From an uncultured Lachnospiraceae bacterium (lineage in GTDB: Bacteria > Bacillota > Clostridia > Lachnospirales > Lachnospiraceae): 64,000 nt of DNA. Position numbers and translations under genes: made by a program. Within the stretch, counting starts at the first letter, position 1. Each line of letters opens with the position of its first letter. The stretch covers positions 1 through 64,000 of the forward strand of contig CALWBQ010000038.1 of NCBI GenBank assembly GCA_944376125.1. The letters run 5' to 3'. The notes under the pieces are model-generated. The model saw only the letters and a list, made by a program, of their open reading frames with translations, was not told where the DNA came from and made no database searches. This document shows, piece by piece, positions 62,222-64,000 of the stretch.

Positions 62222-62665
62222 ATGAAGCGATACCCATGGAGGGAAAACGCATTTTTAGCAGCAGCGCTGTGTGCAATGGCAATAGCGGCTGGCCTCTTAT
62301 CCGGCTGCGGCGCGGTTAGAATTGGGAAAGACAGCGGCGAGAAGGTGAGAGATTTGGAGTTCACTGTGGTTGGGGATCAGGATGTCCCTCAGGAGCTTCA
62401 GGACCTGATTAATGAAAAGAAGGCCGGGGCTTTTAAGCTGACGTACACCAACGACCAGGGCCTTTACATTGTAAACGGCTACGGCCAGCAGCAGAGCGGG
62501 GGCTACAGCATTGCGGTGAAAGAATTGTACCTGACAGATAATTCCATCGTATTTGACACAGAGCTTCTGGGGCCGGAGAAAGGGGAGGATGTGGGAAATG
62601 AGCCCTCCTGTCCGTATATTGTGGTACAGACAGAGTACCTGGAAGAGCCGGTTATTTTTCAGTGA
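62222..62665 (+). CDS. PrcB C-terminal domain lipoprotein
   Basis: 147 residues. A lipoprotein signal with lipobox LLSGC (Cys29) precedes a single domain in which GYGQQQSGGYSIAVKELYLT fits the PrcB_C family (PF14343), named after a subunit of a spirochaete protease complex. Function is unknown. It probably sits on the outer face of the membrane. GGGAGG ribosome site; a two-way terminator follows. Confidence 0.8.
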   Translation: MKRYPWRENAFLAAALCAMAIAAGLLSGCGAVRIGKDSGEKVRDLEFTVVGDQDVPQELQDLINEKKAGAFKLTYTNDQGLYIVNGYGQQQSGGYSIAVKELYLTDNSIVFDTELLGPEKGEDVGNEPSCPYIVVQTEYLEEPVIFQ

Positions 62666-62673
62666 AAATGCGG

Positions 62674-62721
62674 GGCGCCGCACAGCCAGACGGCAGTGCC
62701 GGATCATGGCTGTGCGGCGCC
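62674..62721. terminator. Bidirectional terminator between convergent genes
   Basis: A perfect 15-bp stem starting GGCGCCGCACAGCCA, around an 18-base loop. T-containing tails are present on both sides (TTTGCAGTTATTT and, on the minus strand, GCATTTTCAC). Confidence 0.82.
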
Positions 62722-62728
62722 TTTGCAG

Positions 62729-64000
62729 TTATTTGCTGCGGTAGGAGATGACATGGTCATAATAGGAAGCGTCTTCCTGGAGTACAGCTTCGGTGCCGAC
62801 AGTGGCGATTCCCGCAGCGGCGATGATCCGCCTGATACAGTCAGCAGCGGCCTCCTGATCATCCAGAGAGGCATTTTTAATGTCATTGATGGTCTGGGCA
62901 GCGCGTTCAAGGCTGTTTCCGCAGATCTCACTTTCTATGATTTCCATGGGCTGGGTGAGGATGCCCCGCGAGAAGGTCAGGCTGGCCAGGCTGTTGAGGA
63001 TATAGCCCTTCAGGTCGTCTTCCGTCAAGGTCATTTCCGCCAGATAATCTCCCGCACGCTCCATAATCTCTGTTGTTTCGCCGGCATTGGGATCGCTGTA
63101 GGAGTAGAAATACATGGACCCTGAGTAGGCGGCGAATGCGGCAGTAGCGCTGTAAGCGCCGTTCTGGAAGCGAAGCAGAGGAGTGAGATAGCGGTCTGAC
63201 AATGCGGTTATAAATGGAACGTATCTGCCGCAAAAATCCTCCTGATCATAAGGAAAGCCAAAGAGGGCCGTATTCTGATCGGAGCTCTCAATCACTGCGC
63301 CCAGCTTCTGTACCCGCTCGGGAAGCAAAAAGGCAGAGTCCTGTGCCTCAGGTGCGGGAAGCTGCGAGAGAATTTCTGCCGCTGCCTGGTGAATACCGGG
63401 CAGGTCGCTTTCCGAAGCGGCCAGAACTGCGATCAGGCGGGTTTTCGTCAGGAGCCTTTCCGAGATGCCGGCAAGACGCTGAGCCAGCTGCTCTCCGTAC
63501 CCCTCATCTGATGAAAGCCTGTCCTGGATCTCGCCCAGGAAATAGTAGAATCCCTGGCCCTGGGAAGCCATGCTGTAGGCCATGGAGTCAGATGAATAGC
63601 TCTCTGCCAGATTAAAGGCAAGGGTAAGGGGATCTTCCGGCCTGGACAGATCATAGGAATCTTTATACCGGGCGACCAGTTCCAGAATTGTTCCGCTGTC
63701 AGAAAAATCAGCAGATCCGATCAGCTCCAGCAAAAGTTCCAGGCTCGTCTGGAAGTCCTCGGTCAGTCCTGACCATTCGATTTTCATCATTGGATGGTGG
63801 TTTCCGCCGGCTTTGCTGCCGGGATAAAGGTTCTCGAAAGTGCAGGAGTAGATATACTCGGCTACCATGGACTGGACTTCTCCGGCGGAATATCTGGCTG
63901 TGTCAAGCTGGCCCAAGAGGAGTTTCAGCAGCTCCACATAATACATATCCTCGTTGGAGAATCCGCTGGTATCAAAATACAGGGCGTACTGACCGGCCAT
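62729..64000 (-). CDS. M16C-family peptidase (presequence-protease-like), C-terminal part
   Basis: 423 residues are visible; the frame runs off the window, so the true start and the zinc-binding HxxEH half are not seen. The sequence YALYFDTSGFSNEDMYYVEL, LLKLLLGQLDTARYS, SGSMYFYSYSDPNAGETTEI and DLKGYILNSLASLTFSRGIL matches the C-terminal inactive half of PreP/Cym1-type enzymes, common in Firmicutes. These cut short peptides inside a closed chamber. The Met at the window edge is internal and is not a start. Confidence 0.88.
   Translation of the reverse strand: MAGQYALYFDTSGFSNEDMYYVELLKLLLGQLDTARYSAGEVQSMVAEYIYSCTFENLYPGSKAGGNHHPMMKIEWSGLTEDFQTSLELLLELIGSADFSDSGTILELVARYKDSYDLSRPEDPLTLAFNLAESYSSDSMAYSMASQGQGFYYFLGEIQDRLSSDEGYGEQLAQRLAGISERLLTKTRLIAVLAASESDLPGIHQAAAEILSQLPAPEAQDSAFLLPERVQKLGAVIESSDQNTALFGFPYDQEDFCGRYVPFITALSDRYLTPLLRFQNGAYSATAAFAAYSGSMYFYSYSDPNAGETTEIMERAGDYLAEMTLTEDDLKGYILNSLASLTFSRGILTQPMEIIESEICGNSLERAAQTINDIKNASLDDQEAAADCIRRIIAAAGIATVGTEAVLQEDASYYDHVISYRSK

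Overview
The window looks like chromosomal DNA of a spore-forming Clostridia species, most likely a Lachnospiraceae gut commensal. Reasons: a clear SpoIIID sporulation regulator; Firmicutes-type capsule machinery (CpsB/CapC PHP phosphatase, CpsD/CapB tyrosine kinase, LytR-CpsA-Psr protein); strong AGGAGG-type ribosome sites; long chains of ATGA/GTGA-overlapping genes; vegetative TTGnnn-N17-TAnnnT promoters. No rRNA, tRNA, IS element or CRISPR array was found. The genus cannot be fixed from the sequence alone.

Layout. 1-4.7 kb: LRR-like protein, DUF3783 protein, VWA-like/DUF2201 protein, MoxR AAA ATPase and a small DUF378 membrane protein. 4.9-9.5 kb: a tightly overlapped operon (HAD phosphatase, metallo-beta-lactamase fold hydrolase, split ThrE-type exporter, dihydroorotase PyrC, YjjG-like nucleotidase). 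9.5-12 kb: polar amino acid ABC transporter. 12.2-15.5 kb: two-component system with a small membrane protein in front. 15.6-31.7 kb: first surface-polysaccharide locus (Glf, seven glycosyltransferases, DegT aminotransferase, two flippase-type proteins, ATP-grasp enzyme, DUF2304, DUF2142, RfbC, and a Wzm-type ABC permease with no ATPase partner in the window). 31.8-41.1 kb: a visibly more A+T-rich module with a RidA protein, a YheO-type regulator, a class V PLP enzyme, an amidohydrolase and a complete Dpp/Opp peptide importer. 41.2-42.9 kb, minus strand: a CmpB-family membrane protein and SpoIIID.

43.1-44.7 kb holds the most interesting feature: a tyrosine recombinase gene inside a 1.5 kb segment bounded by 29-bp inverted repeats. 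Each repeat has the build of a recombinase core site (9-bp arms around an identical 7-bp spacer). Inside, next to the left repeat, lies a consensus promoter (TTGCCA-N17-TATAAT) pointing left, out of the segment and into an intrinsic terminator. Inverting the segment would point this promoter at the second polysaccharide locus (44.8-56.8 kb), for which I see no fixed promoter. I read this as a phase-variation switch, captured here in the OFF orientation.

The second locus encodes a complete Wzx/Wzy-type system: BY-kinase/Wzz, PHP phosphatase, LCP protein, priming sugar transferase, glycosyltransferase, a large HAD-type protein, polymerase, pyruvyl transferase, FrhB-like iron-sulfur protein and flippase. 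56.9-57.7 kb: a ferredoxin and a NapH-like membrane iron-sulfur protein. 57.7-60.1 kb, minus strand: GNAT, CrcB, DHFR-like reductase and threonine aldolase. 60.2-64 kb: a 33-residue membrane peptide transcription unit, a fused two-domain ABC permease, a PrcB-like lipoprotein and, on the minus strand, the C-terminal part of an M16C peptidase running off the window.
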